From Clostridium sp. 1001271B_151109_B4 (GTDB lineage: Bacteria; Bacillota; Clostridia; Clostridiales; Clostridiaceae): a DNA stretch of 64,000 nt. The position numbers and the translations under genes were made by a program. Below the pieces are notes generated by a model that saw only the letters and a list, made by a program, of their open reading frames with translations, was not told the DNA's origin and made no database searches. Numbering within the stretch: position 1 is the stretch's first letter; every line of letters begins with the position of its first letter. Shown piece after piece: positions 28,751-37,633 of the stretch. The stretch lies in contig NZ_JADPBQ010000010.1 in NCBI RefSeq assembly GCF_015670405.1, positions 62,001-126,000 of the forward strand, given 5' to 3'.

Positions 28751-29806
28751 TTAATTATTCTTTTTATTTTTATTAATTGCCTCAATTAATCCGTTGATAT
28801 ACACTGCACCTAATGCTCTATCATATAATCCATATCCTGGTCTACCAGTTTCTCCCCAAATCATTCTTCCATGGTCTGGTCTATATGGACCTGTAAATTC
28901 ATAATCACAGTATGCCTTAACTATTTCATAGAAATCTAAAGATCCTGCTTCTGATAAATGAGCTACTTCGTTAAAGCTACTATCTCCAGTAATTTTTACA
29001 TTTCTAAGATGAGCAAAGTGTATTCTATTTCTTTCCTTACCAAAATAGTTAATCATCTTAACCATATCATTAACTTTTGTACAACCTAAAGAGCCTGTAC
29101 ATAATGTGATTCCATGATAAGGACTATCATATAAATCTATAAATCTCTTTAAGTTTTCAAAATTAGTTATGATTCTTGGTAATCCAAATATTCCCCATGG
29201 TGGATCATCCGGATGTATTGCCATTTTCATTCTTACTTCATCAGCAACCTTCATTATTCTTTGTATAAAGTAATTTAAATTGCTCCATAGTATTTCTTCA
29301 TCTATATCCTTATATTGTTCTAATAAACCTTTAAGTCCACCTTCACCATAAGAAGTATCCCATCCTGGTAACTCTAATTCACCTAAAGCTGGATCCATCT
29401 TTTTGACTTGTTCTTCATCATATATTAGGCATGTTGATCCATCTTCTAATTCATAATTTAAATCAGATCTTGTCCAATCAAATACTGGCATAAAGTTATA
29501 GCATATTGTATCTATACCTGCCTCTGCTAAATTTCTAATTGTTTGTATATAGTTATCTATATATTTATCTCTTGTTGGTAACCCAAGTTTTATATCTTCA
29601 TGTACAGGTACACTTTCTATTACAGAAAGCTTTAAGCCATGACTTTCTATTTCATTCTTTAATTCTAAAATTCTTTCAAGCGGCCATACTTCTCCAACAG
29701 GAATATCATATATAGCCGTAACGATTCCCTTCATTCCTGGTATTTGCTTGATGTATTCAATTTTAACTGGATCATCTTTACCATACCATCTGAATGTCAT
29801 TTCCAT
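28751..29806 (-). CDS. uxuA: D-mannonate dehydratase
   Basis: Dehydrates D-mannonate to 2-keto-3-deoxygluconate (KDG). 351 residues. Seen: [12 protein letters not shown] at the start, the metal and active-site region [41 protein letters not shown] and the C-terminal [10 protein letters not shown]. The open frame extends 10 codons further, but the ATG at 29804-29806 lies 8 bp behind GAGGAGG and gives the family-typical N-terminus. An operator-like palindrome (29866-29881) precedes it. Confidence 0.97.
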   Translation of the reverse strand: MEMTFRWYGKDDPVKIEYIKQIPGMKGIVTAIYDIPVGEVWPLERILELKNEIESHGLKLSVIESVPVHEDIKLGLPTRDKYIDNYIQTIRNLAEAGIDTICYNFMPVFDWTRSDLNYELEDGSTCLIYDEEQVKKMDPALGELELPGWDTSYGEGGLKGLLEQYKDIDEEILWSNLNYFIQRIMKVADEVRMKMAIHPDDPPWGIFGLPRIITNFENLKRFIDLYDSPYHGITLCTGSLGCTKVNDMVKMINYFGKERNRIHFAHLRNVKITGDSSFNEVAHLSEAGSLDFYEIVKAYCDYEFTGPYRPDHGRMIWGETGRPGYGLYDRALGAVYINGLIEAINKNKKNN

Positions 29807-29865
29807 GATTTTTTCCTCCTCTAATAAATAAATCACTACTTTTTAAAACTCTTGGCACACTTGAC

Positions 29866-29881
29866 GAATACTAGTATACCA
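29866..29881. promoter_or_regulatory. Putative GntR operator upstream of uxuA
   Basis: GAATACTAGTATACCA, an imperfect palindrome around TACTAGTA, 60 bp before the uxuA start codon. It shares TATACTAGTAT with the sites upstream of the SDR, gntR and kinase genes. Confidence 0.5.
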
Positions 29882-29897
29882 GCTTTGTTAAAAAAAT

Positions 29898-30506
29898 TTA
29901 AGCTCTAATTTTGTCCATTTTTTTCATAAAAGCTTTTGCTGTATTTTCTATATCTTCAAGTGATCCTTTAATTAATGAGCTTCCAACTCCAACGCAAGAA
30001 ACTCCATTTTCAAACCACTCTTCAATATTGTCAACTGAAACTCCCCCTGTTGGCATTATTTCAACACTTGGAATAGGTGCTTTAATTGCTTTTACATACT
30101 TAGCACCAAAAACATCGCCTGGGAATAATTTAATCATCTTATTTCCAGCATCCATAGCTTTCATTATTTCACTTACTGTCATACAACCTGGCAAATAAAG
30201 AACTTGCATTTCTTTACATACCTTATCAACTTCTTCACTATATCCTGGACTTACAACATACTTAGCACCTGCTTCAATTGCGTCGCAAGCCATCTTAGCA
30301 TTTAAAACGCTTCCAACACCAATTAATGCTTCTGTATGTGAGCTATATTCTTTTATAAGCTCACATACATTTGGGATTGTATAAGTAAGTTCCAATGATT
30401 TAATTCCACCTCTTAAGCATGCTTCCATGTAACCTCTAGCTTCTTCATGGCTTTTACCTCTAACTACGGCTACAATTCCATTTGCCTTTAATTCACTTAA
30501 AATCAT
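29898..30506 (-). CDS. eda: 2-keto-3-deoxy-6-phosphogluconate aldolase
   Basis: Splits KDPG into pyruvate and glyceraldehyde 3-phosphate, which enters lower glycolysis. 202 residues, class I aldolase. Seen: GIVAVVRG near the N-terminus (with the active-site glutamate shortly after in LELTYT), ALIGVGSVL, the C-rich LPGCMTVSEI loop, the Schiff-base lysine in MIKLFPGD (about residue 133) and PTGGVSVDN. Start ATG after GGGGGAT. It follows the SDR gene by 14 bp. Confidence 0.95.
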   Translation of the reverse strand: MILSELKANGIVAVVRGKSHEEARGYMEACLRGGIKSLELTYTIPNVCELIKEYSSHTEALIGVGSVLNAKMACDAIEAGAKYVVSPGYSEEVDKVCKEMQVLYLPGCMTVSEIMKAMDAGNKMIKLFPGDVFGAKYVKAIKAPIPSVEIMPTGGVSVDNIEEWFENGVSCVGVGSSLIKGSLEDIENTAKAFMKKMDKIRA

Positions 30507-30520
30507 CTTCTCTTATCCCC

Positions 30521-31372
30521 CTATACCCCTGAATATGCTGAGTATGCTCCATCTACTGGAATAACTACTCCATTTACAAATCCTGATGCTTCTTGAGAAA
30601 CTAAGTATAATAATGTTCCTATTAATTCATCAGCTTCACCAAATCTTCTCATTGGTGTACTATTTAAGATCTTTTCTGTTCTTGGAGTTGCTGTTCCATC
30701 TTCATTAAATAATAATCTTCTATTTTGATCTGTTACAAAGAATCCTGGTGCTATTGCATTAACTCTAACTCCAACTTTAGACATATGAACCGCAAGCCAT
30801 TGAGTAAAGTTACTTACAGCGGCCTTTGCCCCTGAATAAGCTGGGATTTTTGTAAGTGGTGTAAATGCATTCATTGATGATATATTAATTATTGTAGCAC
30901 CTTCCTTATTTATCATATCCTTGCTAAATTCTTGTGATGGAAGTAATGTTCCTAAAAAGTTTAAATTAAATACAAACTCTACACCTTTTGGATCTAAATC
31001 AAAGAATGTAGTTAAATCTTCATTTTCTAAATCTTCAACTTCTAAGTACTCCTTAGTTGTAGTTCCTTTTGGATGATTTCCTCCAGCACCATTTATTAAT
31101 ATATCAACTGGCCCAAATTCTTTAAGAATTATTTCATGTGCCTTTCTTAAACTTTCTTTATCTAAAACATTGGCTTCAATACCAATTGCTGTTCCGCCCT
31201 TTTCATTTATTTCTTTTGCTTTATTGTCACAAGCCTCTTGACCTAATGCCAAAATTGCAATTTTTCCTCCACACTCTGCAAGTGCATCAGCCATTGCTCC
31301 GCAAAGAATTCCTGTTCCACCTGTTACAACACAAACTTTATTTTTTAAATCAATATTAAAAGGTAATTTCAT
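30521..31372 (-). CDS. SDR family D-mannonate oxidoreductase (fructuronate reductase)
   Basis: Probably reduces D-fructuronate to D-mannonate, linking uxaC and uxuA. 283 residues: Rossmann motif TGGTGILCG (about 17-25), NGAGG (94-98), catalytic S166, Y179 and K183 (YSGAK). Classical UxuB of E. coli belongs to the unrelated polyol-type dehydrogenases; Bacillus and many clostridia use an SDR instead, as here. The open frame starts 26 codons earlier, but the ATG at 31370-31372 has AAGGAGG 8 bp upstream. The exact substrate is inferred from context. Confidence 0.88.
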   Translation of the reverse strand: MKLPFNIDLKNKVCVVTGGTGILCGAMADALAECGGKIAILALGQEACDNKAKEINEKGGTAIGIEANVLDKESLRKAHEIILKEFGPVDILINGAGGNHPKGTTTKEYLEVEDLENEDLTTFFDLDPKGVEFVFNLNFLGTLLPSQEFSKDMINKEGATIINISSMNAFTPLTKIPAYSGAKAAVSNFTQWLAVHMSKVGVRVNAIAPGFFVTDQNRRLLFNEDGTATPRTEKILNSTPMRRFGEADELIGTLLYLVSQEASGFVNGVVIPVDGAYSAYSGV

Positions 31373-31393
31373 TTTACATTCCTCCTTGCAACT

Positions 31394-31412
31394 ACTATAC
31401 TTGTATACTAGA
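31394..31412. promoter_or_regulatory. Putative GntR operator upstream of the SDR gene
   Basis: CTATACTTGTATACTAG, an imperfect palindrome with GTATAC half-sites, 22 bp before the SDR start codon and overlapping where a promoter would be. Confidence 0.5.
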
Positions 31413-31589
31413 ATATTAATATATGAATTACAATAACTTTTTGAAAACATTTAAATTTTTTTATACAAAAAAAGCCATATAATATTAAATTAAATATATA
31501 CGACCTTCTCTTATACTATAATTTCTAATTTTCATAACTAAATTTATTATTTTAAAAATTTTTTATATAAATTTTTATAAATTATTATA

Positions 31590-32276
31590 TTAAACTATAT
31601 AACTAGCTATTTCTGAATCTTCTTTTATTATTTTTTCCCATTGTTCCACTGGATCTTTTATATGCTTTGATACAACCTCGTCAATAATATCAACGTTTTT
31701 ATTTTTAATAATATCTAAATACGTTATGTGTTGATCTACTAAAAATGCTTTATTTAATTTCATTTCAGCTAATAATCTCATTCTATTATAATGAGTACTT
31801 ATATTACAAATTGATTCCCATACATTTGTCTTGTTTATACCAACAAATAATAGCTTATGAAACTCTTTATCTAAATTATGAAACTCTAATAAATTATCAC
31901 CTTTTTGTGCAATTAATTTTTGTGCAAATAAGCATTTTTCCATTTCCATTAATGTATCTTCTGAAAAATTTTCACATGCTTCTCTTAACGCTTCTTTTTC
32001 TAAATTATATCTAATAAAAATAGCCTCTTCTATTAAATTCCAATCAATTAGTGATACATAAGTTCCTGCTTGTGGCTTAACTTCTATTAATTTTTCAGCT
32101 TTAAGCTTTATTAATACTTCTCTTATAGGTGTCCTTGACACATTTAGTTTTTTTGCTAAATCAGATTCACTTAATAGTTCACCAGGCTTTAGCTCTAAAC
32201 ACATGATATTATCTTTTAATACTCTATACACATAGTCTTTTCCAGTTTCTTTATCTAGTTTGTCATAAAGAATCAA
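31590..32276 (-). CDS. GntR family transcriptional regulator (FCD type) of uronate genes
   Basis: 228 residues. N-terminal winged helix (about 10-75; LLSESDLAKKLNVSRTPIREVL is the recognition region) and an all-helical FCD ligand domain (about 85-220) with metal-binding type residues (D and H in FHNLDKEFHKLL). Relatives such as UxuR and ExuR bind uronate intermediates and are released from operators of this pathway. The start is a TTG (32274-32276) behind GGGGG. It lies between uidA and the uxu operon, with operator-like palindromes on both sides, so it is probably autoregulated. Confidence 0.88.
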   Translation of the reverse strand: MILYDKLDKETGKDYVYRVLKDNIMCLELKPGELLSESDLAKKLNVSRTPIREVLIKLKAEKLIEVKPQAGTYVSLIDWNLIEEAIFIRYNLEKEALREACENFSEDTLMEMEKCLFAQKLIAQKGDNLLEFHNLDKEFHKLLFVGINKTNVWESICNISTHYNRMRLLAEMKLNKAFLVDQHITYLDIIKNKNVDIIDEVVSKHIKDPVEQWEKIIKEDSEIASYIV

Positions 32277-32310
32277 TTTAACTTACCCCCTAATAATATT
32301 TATCTTCAAT

Positions 32311-32330
32311 CTAGTACACTAGTATATCAC
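32311..32330. promoter_or_regulatory. Putative GntR operator upstream of gntR
   Basis: CTAGTACACTAGTATATCAC, an imperfect palindrome centred on ACTAGT about 40 bp before the regulator start, consistent with autoregulation. Confidence 0.45.
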
Positions 32331-32340
32331 ATTATAACAT

Positions 32341-32378
32341 AAAAAAAAATTAGGTCTATATAATATACCTAATTTTTT
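32341..32378. terminator. Terminator after uidA
   Basis: An 8-bp stem (AATTAGGT / ACCTAATT) with a 10-nt loop, nine T on the minus strand after the stem and six T on the plus strand. Confidence 0.8.
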
Positions 32379-32397
32379 ATTTTAAACTAATATTATT

Positions 32398-34197
32398 CTA
32401 TTTTTTATAACCGAACTCTGGTATATTAGTCCATCTTTCACGTAATGCATGAGCTATCATTTTAGGCTTTCTTTCTCTAGTAAATATACCCTTCTTATTA
32501 CCTTGAACTCTTATAATACCTTGACTTGTAGCAAAATCTGCAAAATTCCATGTTTGTTCTCCAACAAAGTTTTTGCATTTATCTACAACTTCATGGTTAG
32601 CTTTATAATATTCTACTTGGTATTCTTCTGTAAACATAACTGGAACTGTATCATGTAAACCTGCAACAGTATCTGCCCCATATTCGGTGAACATTATTGG
32701 TTTATTAGGGCATCTCTCTTCCCATCCCTTTAATTCATCATCAAGCAATCTTTTTGCTTCTTCTAAATCTCCACCAGCAACATACCATCCATAATATCTA
32801 TTTAAACATAATACATCTACTATATCTCCAACTTTACACTTATCAGGAGTAGACATTAAATACGTAACTACAGTAACTGGTCTCTTTTGAGGGTCTAACT
32901 CCTTAGTTAATTTTATTAATGGCTCAAAATATTCTTTTGCTCCTTCTGAATCAGAGTCAGGTTCATTTGCTACAGACCACATCACAACGCATGGATGATT
33001 CTTGTCCCTTGCTACTAACTCTCTTAAAACTTGCTCATGAGCTTCTTTAGTTTGGATTTCTTTCCATGTATCTCTCTTATCTACATCTCCACCAAATCCA
33101 GTAGCCATAAAGTTTAAATGTACTCCTACTGCAGGTGTTTCATCAATTACAACTATACCTTCTCTATCTGCAAGTCTCATTATTTCTTCTGAATAAGGAT
33201 AATGTGCTGTTCTAAAAGAATTCGCTCCAATCCATTTCATTAAATTGAAATCTTTAATATTAACAGCTTCATTCATCCCCCTTCCATTAATATAAGAATC
33301 TTCATGCTTACCAAAGCCTTTAAAATAGAACGGTTTATTGTTAATTAAGAACTTACCTTCTTTAACTTCAACTTTTCTTACTCCAAACTCTTCTAAGTAA
33401 GTATCAATTATAGAGTCATTGTCTAATAGCTCTACTTTTAATTTATATAGATATGCATTCATTGGTTCCCATAACTTAACGTTATCTATAACTAGTTTTC
33501 CACACTTTCCTGTTGCTTGTGAAACTACATTATTATCTTCATCAATTATTGATACACTAATGTTACCTTCTCCTACTGTTTTAATTTCATAATTAACATA
33601 TCCTGTTGCTTCTTCAAAATCAGTAACAATAGTTATGTCTTCTACATAATTCTTTGGAGTTGTATATATTTTTACAGGTCTATGTATTCCTGCATAATTG
33701 AAGAAGTCAAAGTTAACTGAATTCTTAATAACTTTTTTTCCATCAATCTCTACTTCTTTTACTAACCCAACTGGTAAAGTAGTTTCATCGATTATATTAT
33801 TTACAGCAACAGTTAATCTATTTTCACCTTGTATTAGTAAATTATTTATTTCTGCTTCAAATGGAGTAAATCCACCCTTATGCTCAACTAATAATTCTCC
33901 ATTTAAATATACTTTTGCTTCATGAGTCACTGACCCAAATCTTAGCACTATTCTTTCATTCATTAAAAATTTAGGAATAACAAAATTTCTTTCATACCAT
34001 ACCCAGCCCACATGGTCTCTTACTTCTTGACTTTCTACTAAGTCATTATATGATGCTGGAACAGCCATTTCCATTGTTTCTTTTAGAGGCGTGTTCTTCC
34101 ACTCCTCTGTAAGACTGTTACCATTGTCTAATTTAAATCTCCATATCCCATTTAAGTCTATTAATTGTCTTGATTCTGTAATTATTGGATATAACAT
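32398..34197 (-). CDS. uidA: Beta-glucuronidase (GH2)
   Basis: Releases glucuronic acid from beta-D-glucuronides. 599 residues, no signal peptide. GH2 sandwich (1-180), immunoglobulin-like (about 180-275) and TIM barrel (about 276-599). Acid/base E412 in ANEPD, nucleophile E505 in FTEYG, and the NxK motif N567-K-K569 in [14 protein letters not shown] that recognises the uronate carboxylate, so glucuronidase rather than galactosidase. A loop near residues 358-380 matches in position the substrate loop 1 of E. coli GusA. Such enzymes reactivate glucuronide drugs in the gut. Start ATG after AGGAGG; it follows kdgK by 65 bp. Confidence 0.97.
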   Translation of the reverse strand: MLYPIITESRQLIDLNGIWRFKLDNGNSLTEEWKNTPLKETMEMAVPASYNDLVESQEVRDHVGWVWYERNFVIPKFLMNERIVLRFGSVTHEAKVYLNGELLVEHKGGFTPFEAEINNLLIQGENRLTVAVNNIIDETTLPVGLVKEVEIDGKKVIKNSVNFDFFNYAGIHRPVKIYTTPKNYVEDITIVTDFEEATGYVNYEIKTVGEGNISVSIIDEDNNVVSQATGKCGKLVIDNVKLWEPMNAYLYKLKVELLDNDSIIDTYLEEFGVRKVEVKEGKFLINNKPFYFKGFGKHEDSYINGRGMNEAVNIKDFNLMKWIGANSFRTAHYPYSEEIMRLADREGIVVIDETPAVGVHLNFMATGFGGDVDKRDTWKEIQTKEAHEQVLRELVARDKNHPCVVMWSVANEPDSDSEGAKEYFEPLIKLTKELDPQKRPVTVVTYLMSTPDKCKVGDIVDVLCLNRYYGWYVAGGDLEEAKRLLDDELKGWEERCPNKPIMFTEYGADTVAGLHDTVPVMFTEEYQVEYYKANHEVVDKCKNFVGEQTWNFADFATSQGIIRVQGNKKGIFTRERKPKMIAHALRERWTNIPEFGYKK

Positions 34198-34262
34198 AAT
34201 AACCCCTCCTAAAATTTGTTATAATTTATTTATATTTTTATTGTTAGCTATAAAAAATTTTT

Positions 34263-35288
34263 TTATCTTTTAACATTGCATAAGCCATTATCAATAAATG
34301 AATTAATTGTATCTTCATCAATAATATTTATATCTCCTATTATTGAATGCTTTAATGCACTTGCACATGTCCCAAATTCAACGATTCTCTCATTTTCCAT
34401 TTCATTTAAAACTCCATGAAGTATTCCTGCTGTAAAAGCATCTCCACCACCAACTCTGTCTAATATATCAAATGTATACTTATTTGATTTAAATAAGTTA
34501 TTTCCATCAAATAAATATCCCTGTAAAGTATTATTATTTATTGAATTTACAGTTCTCTTAGTGCATGATGCAAACCTTAAATTTGGATACTTTTTAAATA
34601 AATTTTCATAGTGATACTTTAATCTTTCTTCAAATTCTAAATTTTCATCCTCAAATTTAAGTATATTTATCATATCTAGATAGCCTAAAAAAGCAAAATC
34701 TATATAAGGTAATACTTCTTCCAATACTTCCCTTGCTTCATCTATAGACCAAAGCTTTGACCTATAATTTGAGTCATAAGAAACCAATATCCCTTGGTTT
34801 TTACACTCCTTCACAATATCAATTATAAGTTCCTTCAAATTACTACTTAAAGCTGGTGTTATTCCTGATAAATGAACTAATCCAACACCTTTTAGCATAT
34901 TTTTTATATTAAATTCTTCTTTTTTTGCCATAGAAATGGCTGAATATTTTCTATCATATATAACTTCAGTACTTCTAAGACCATGTCCAATTTCTGAATA
35001 ATATACACCTAATCTGCCTTGTCCTATTATGATATCCTCTACATTGACATTATAACTTCTAAACTTACTTATAACTTTTTTCCCCAAATAATTATCTGGT
35101 AGCTTTGTTATAAATTTAGTATCATGGCCTAGTATAGCAAGACTTGCTATTACATTTGCTTCTCCTCCAGAATATACAGCTTCAAAAGAATCTGATTGTA
35201 TTATTTTTTGATTATTAGGAGGAGTAAGCCTTAACATTATTTCTCCAAAACCTAATATCTTTTTACTTTTGAACTCTATGTTTTTCAC
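34263..35288 (-). CDS. kdgK: 2-keto-3-deoxygluconate kinase (PfkB family)
   Basis: Phosphorylates KDG to KDPG for the aldolase. 341 residues, ribokinase fold: GGEANVIASLAILG (about 41-54), the substrate-side region VVYSEIG-like GVYYSEIGHG, and the catalytic DRVGGGDAFTAGILHG (anion hole and base aspartate). The start is GTG at 35286-35288 with GGAG 5 bp upstream; no ATG is close. The family cannot be split from other sugar kinases by motif alone, but the neighbours make KDG the likely substrate. Confidence 0.9.
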   Translation of the reverse strand: MKNIEFKSKKILGFGEIMLRLTPPNNQKIIQSDSFEAVYSGGEANVIASLAILGHDTKFITKLPDNYLGKKVISKFRSYNVNVEDIIIGQGRLGVYYSEIGHGLRSTEVIYDRKYSAISMAKKEEFNIKNMLKGVGLVHLSGITPALSSNLKELIIDIVKECKNQGILVSYDSNYRSKLWSIDEAREVLEEVLPYIDFAFLGYLDMINILKFEDENLEFEERLKYHYENLFKKYPNLRFASCTKRTVNSINNNTLQGYLFDGNNLFKSNKYTFDILDRVGGGDAFTAGILHGVLNEMENERIVEFGTCASALKHSIIGDINIIDEDTINSFIDNGLCNVKR

Positions 35289-35324
35289 CTTAACTCCACC
35301 CTTTACTTAAATTATATATGATTT

Positions 35325-36173
35325 TTATTTAGATAAGTTTGATTTAAATTCATTTATAACCTTCTCTTGATACTCCCCTATATATGAATTATCAACAAAT
35401 TTTTTCAAAGCCTCTCTAGTAAATCTATTCCAAGACTCCTTTTCCTTTTTAACCATTATTGGATAATATAAAACTTCATTTGATTCAGCAGCTTTAAGAT
35501 CCCCTAAAGCATCTCCAACCATTAAAACATTTCTTCTATTATATCCTTTTTCAATAAGCTTACTTATACAATAGGCCTTTGAACCAACATTTTGAGTTAA
35601 AACTATATCAACGTTTTCTAAAAGTCCATTATGACTCCATTCATCTAATACTGCTTTTTCATTTGCAGATGATACTATTGCTATATCTGCAATTTTTTTA
35701 GCTTCTATTATAGCTTCCTTCACACCCTCAAATGGGCATTTTTCCTCTTCACTTAATAAATCAATAGATTTATTGACAGCTCTTGACCATTCTAAAGCTT
35801 TTCTTATACAAATGTTGTTTGTTGTTTTCTCTATTTCTTTTTCTAAAGATTCATTAGACAGTTCTAAGGTTTTCTCTGTCCACTTTAAAAACTCATCTAA
35901 TCCTTCAATTTTTATATATTTATCATTAATTTCTGTAAGTGCTACTGCTAATCCCTTAAATCTATTTATTCCCCTAGTTAATGTATAAAGATTAACTTTA
36001 TTCCAACTATCTAATATAGGTTCCCTCCACTCTTCAAGATCCCATTCAGTAATCATACAAGGTCCAAAACATTTTATATGCTTTATATCCATAGTATCTA
36101 TTGCACATCCATCAGAATCTATACAAATAAGAAAATCTTTTTGTTTATTAAATTTTTCTAAAATATTCCCCAT
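35325..36173 (-). CDS. HAD superfamily phosphatase of the glucuronide regulon
   Basis: 282 residues. HAD motif I is DSDGCAID (nucleophile and acid aspartates, about 19-26), motif II IVSSANE, motif III a lysine in SKAYCISK, motif IV VGDALGDLKAAE; an alpha-helical cap lies between motifs I and II. The substrate is unknown; a phosphosugar made or mismade in this pathway is the simple guess. It is first in the kdgK-uidA operon, directly behind the operator at 36357-36380. The ATG at 36171-36173 has AGGTGG 5 bp upstream; a GTG three codons earlier overlaps that site. Confidence 0.8.
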   Translation of the reverse strand: MGNILEKFNKQKDFLICIDSDGCAIDTMDIKHIKCFGPCMITEWDLEEWREPILDSWNKVNLYTLTRGINRFKGLAVALTEINDKYIKIEGLDEFLKWTEKTLELSNESLEKEIEKTTNNICIRKALEWSRAVNKSIDLLSEEEKCPFEGVKEAIIEAKKIADIAIVSSANEKAVLDEWSHNGLLENVDIVLTQNVGSKAYCISKLIEKGYNRRNVLMVGDALGDLKAAESNEVLYYPIMVKKEKESWNRFTREALKKFVDNSYIGEYQEKVINEFKSNLSK

Positions 36174-36422
36174 TACTTCCACCTACTATTAATTGTTTTA
36201 AGACCGGCCATAGTTCATGTTAATAAATCTGTGTTAAGTTTAATATTTTATGAAAGGTGTTTAAGTTTAACTATGTGGTGTCTAAGTTTAACTATGTGGT
36301 TTTTAATTAACAATACTCTTATAGCCTAGTCTTATAAAAATAAATTTTCATCCTCTTACTAGTATACTAGCATATTAGTATTTTTATTTCAATGATTTTC
36401 GAATACCTTTTCATTTATTTAT
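36174..36422. other. Promoter region of the HAD-kdgK-uidA operon with direct repeat
   Basis: No ORF. Two copies of TAAGTTTAACTATGTGGT (36262-36279 and 36283-36300) lie 21 bp apart, two helical turns, which suits cooperative binding by a regulator. A third, partial TTAAGTTTAA sits just before. Further upstream is the GntR-type palindrome. Promoter boxes were not clear enough to call. Confidence 0.5.
36357..36380. promoter_or_regulatory. Putative GntR operator of the HAD-kdgK-uidA operon
   Basis: TACTAGTATACTAG followed by CATATTAGTA: a perfect palindrome of the CTAGTATACTAG type with a second half-site. It is the best of five similar sites found in front of genes in this cluster. Confidence 0.55.
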
Positions 36423-36464
36423 AAAAAAAATACAAGCAAATACTTTTCTTAAATTTGCTTGCAT
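36423..36464 (-). terminator. Terminator after the histidine kinase gene
   Basis: A 9-bp stem (CAAGCAAAT / ATTTGCTTG) with an 11-nt loop and eight T on the minus strand. Confidence 0.85.
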
Positions 36465-36484
36465 TTATTATAAATATTTTTATC

Positions 36485-37369
36485 CTATTTCCATAAAATT
36501 TGTATTGTCAATTCTTCGTTTTTTAATGTTGAATTTATACTACATCCTAATTTTTCTACTAAAACCCTAGTTATATACAATCCCAATCCTGTATTTCTAT
36601 CACTTCTTGATTTATCCACAGTATAGAATCTCTCAAATAATTTATCCACATTTTCTTCCATTAAATCTGTTGTTTTGTTAATAAACTCTGTTATTATTAC
36701 ATCATCCTTTTGTTTTAAAGTAATTTTTACATAACTTTCACCATGTTTAATTATATTTCCTATTAAATTAGTAAAAATTCTTGTAATAGCTCCTTCATCC
36801 GATATAATTTCTCTAATATTTTCGTCTACTTCAATAATCGGATTAATATTATTATTAATAAAATCATTGTAAAATGCGGCTATATTTTCGCATAATATGT
36901 TTTTTAAATTTACCTTTTTATAATTAAAGTTATACTCATTTCCCTCTATTCTAGATAAATCGTAAAAACTACTAATAAGCTGTTGTAATGATTTTGCTCT
37001 ATTTTCTACAATATCTATATACTCATTTTTTTCCTCTTCCGATATACCTTCTAATCTTGCTATTTGCAAATATCCCATTATTGATGTTAATGGTGTTCTT
37101 AAATCATGGGACATATTAGATATACTAGCCCTTAATTCTTCTTCGTTCTTATTCTTCTCTGCAACAATCCTTTGTTTAGAATCAAAAATCAAATTTATAT
37201 TTTCAACTAAAGACTCTATATCCTTATCTACAGATTTTGTTTTTATATTTACATATTCATCTAAATTATTATTAATTTGCTTACTTATTCTTTTAAATTC
37301 TCTTTTATATCCTATAATAACAGCTATTAAAACAATAATTATTGCTATTAAAATACACGTTATCCCCAT
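36485..37369 (-). CDS. Sensor histidine kinase
   Basis: 294 residues. One N-terminal membrane helix (about 3-20) and no extracellular sensor domain; then a coiled linker, HisKA domain with H88 in SHDLRTPLTS, and HATPase domain with NLIGNIIKHG (N box), ERFYTVDKSRSDRNTGLGL (F and G1 boxes). Small intramembrane-type kinases like this usually work with ABC transporters in sensing cell envelope stress. It ends the cluster that begins with the response regulator at 42348-43046, with two ABC pairs between, so the two proteins are probably partners. Start ATG after AGGAGAG. Confidence 0.9.
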   Translation of the reverse strand: MGITCILIAIIIVLIAVIIGYKREFKRISKQINNNLDEYVNIKTKSVDKDIESLVENINLIFDSKQRIVAEKNKNEEELRASISNMSHDLRTPLTSIMGYLQIARLEGISEEEKNEYIDIVENRAKSLQQLISSFYDLSRIEGNEYNFNYKKVNLKNILCENIAAFYNDFINNNINPIIEVDENIREIISDEGAITRIFTNLIGNIIKHGESYVKITLKQKDDVIITEFINKTTDLMEENVDKLFERFYTVDKSRSDRNTGLGLYITRVLVEKLGCSINSTLKNEELTIQILWK

Positions 37370-37633
37370 ATTCTCTCCTATTCTATATATAAATTCATTA
37401 CATATATGCCCTTAGATATACTCCCTCATAATTAAAATTTTAGATTTTATTAATTAAACTTCTTAATTTATTTGTATATAAATGCAAATTTAATTTTATT
37501 AATGTCAAAATTAAAATTATTCTTTAAGTATACTATATGCTCTATGCTTAATCCTTCCAACAGTCTATAAATATAAACAAGCCACCTCAAGAGAATGTTC
37601 TAAAAAATAAACTTTTCTCCGAGGTAACTTTTT

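Noticed and set aside
37370-37633. Gene between the large permease and the histidine kinase
   Set aside because: No ORF with a start and ribosome site. A weak hairpin near 37590-37625 and a TTGACA-like box near 37503 were not clear enough to call.
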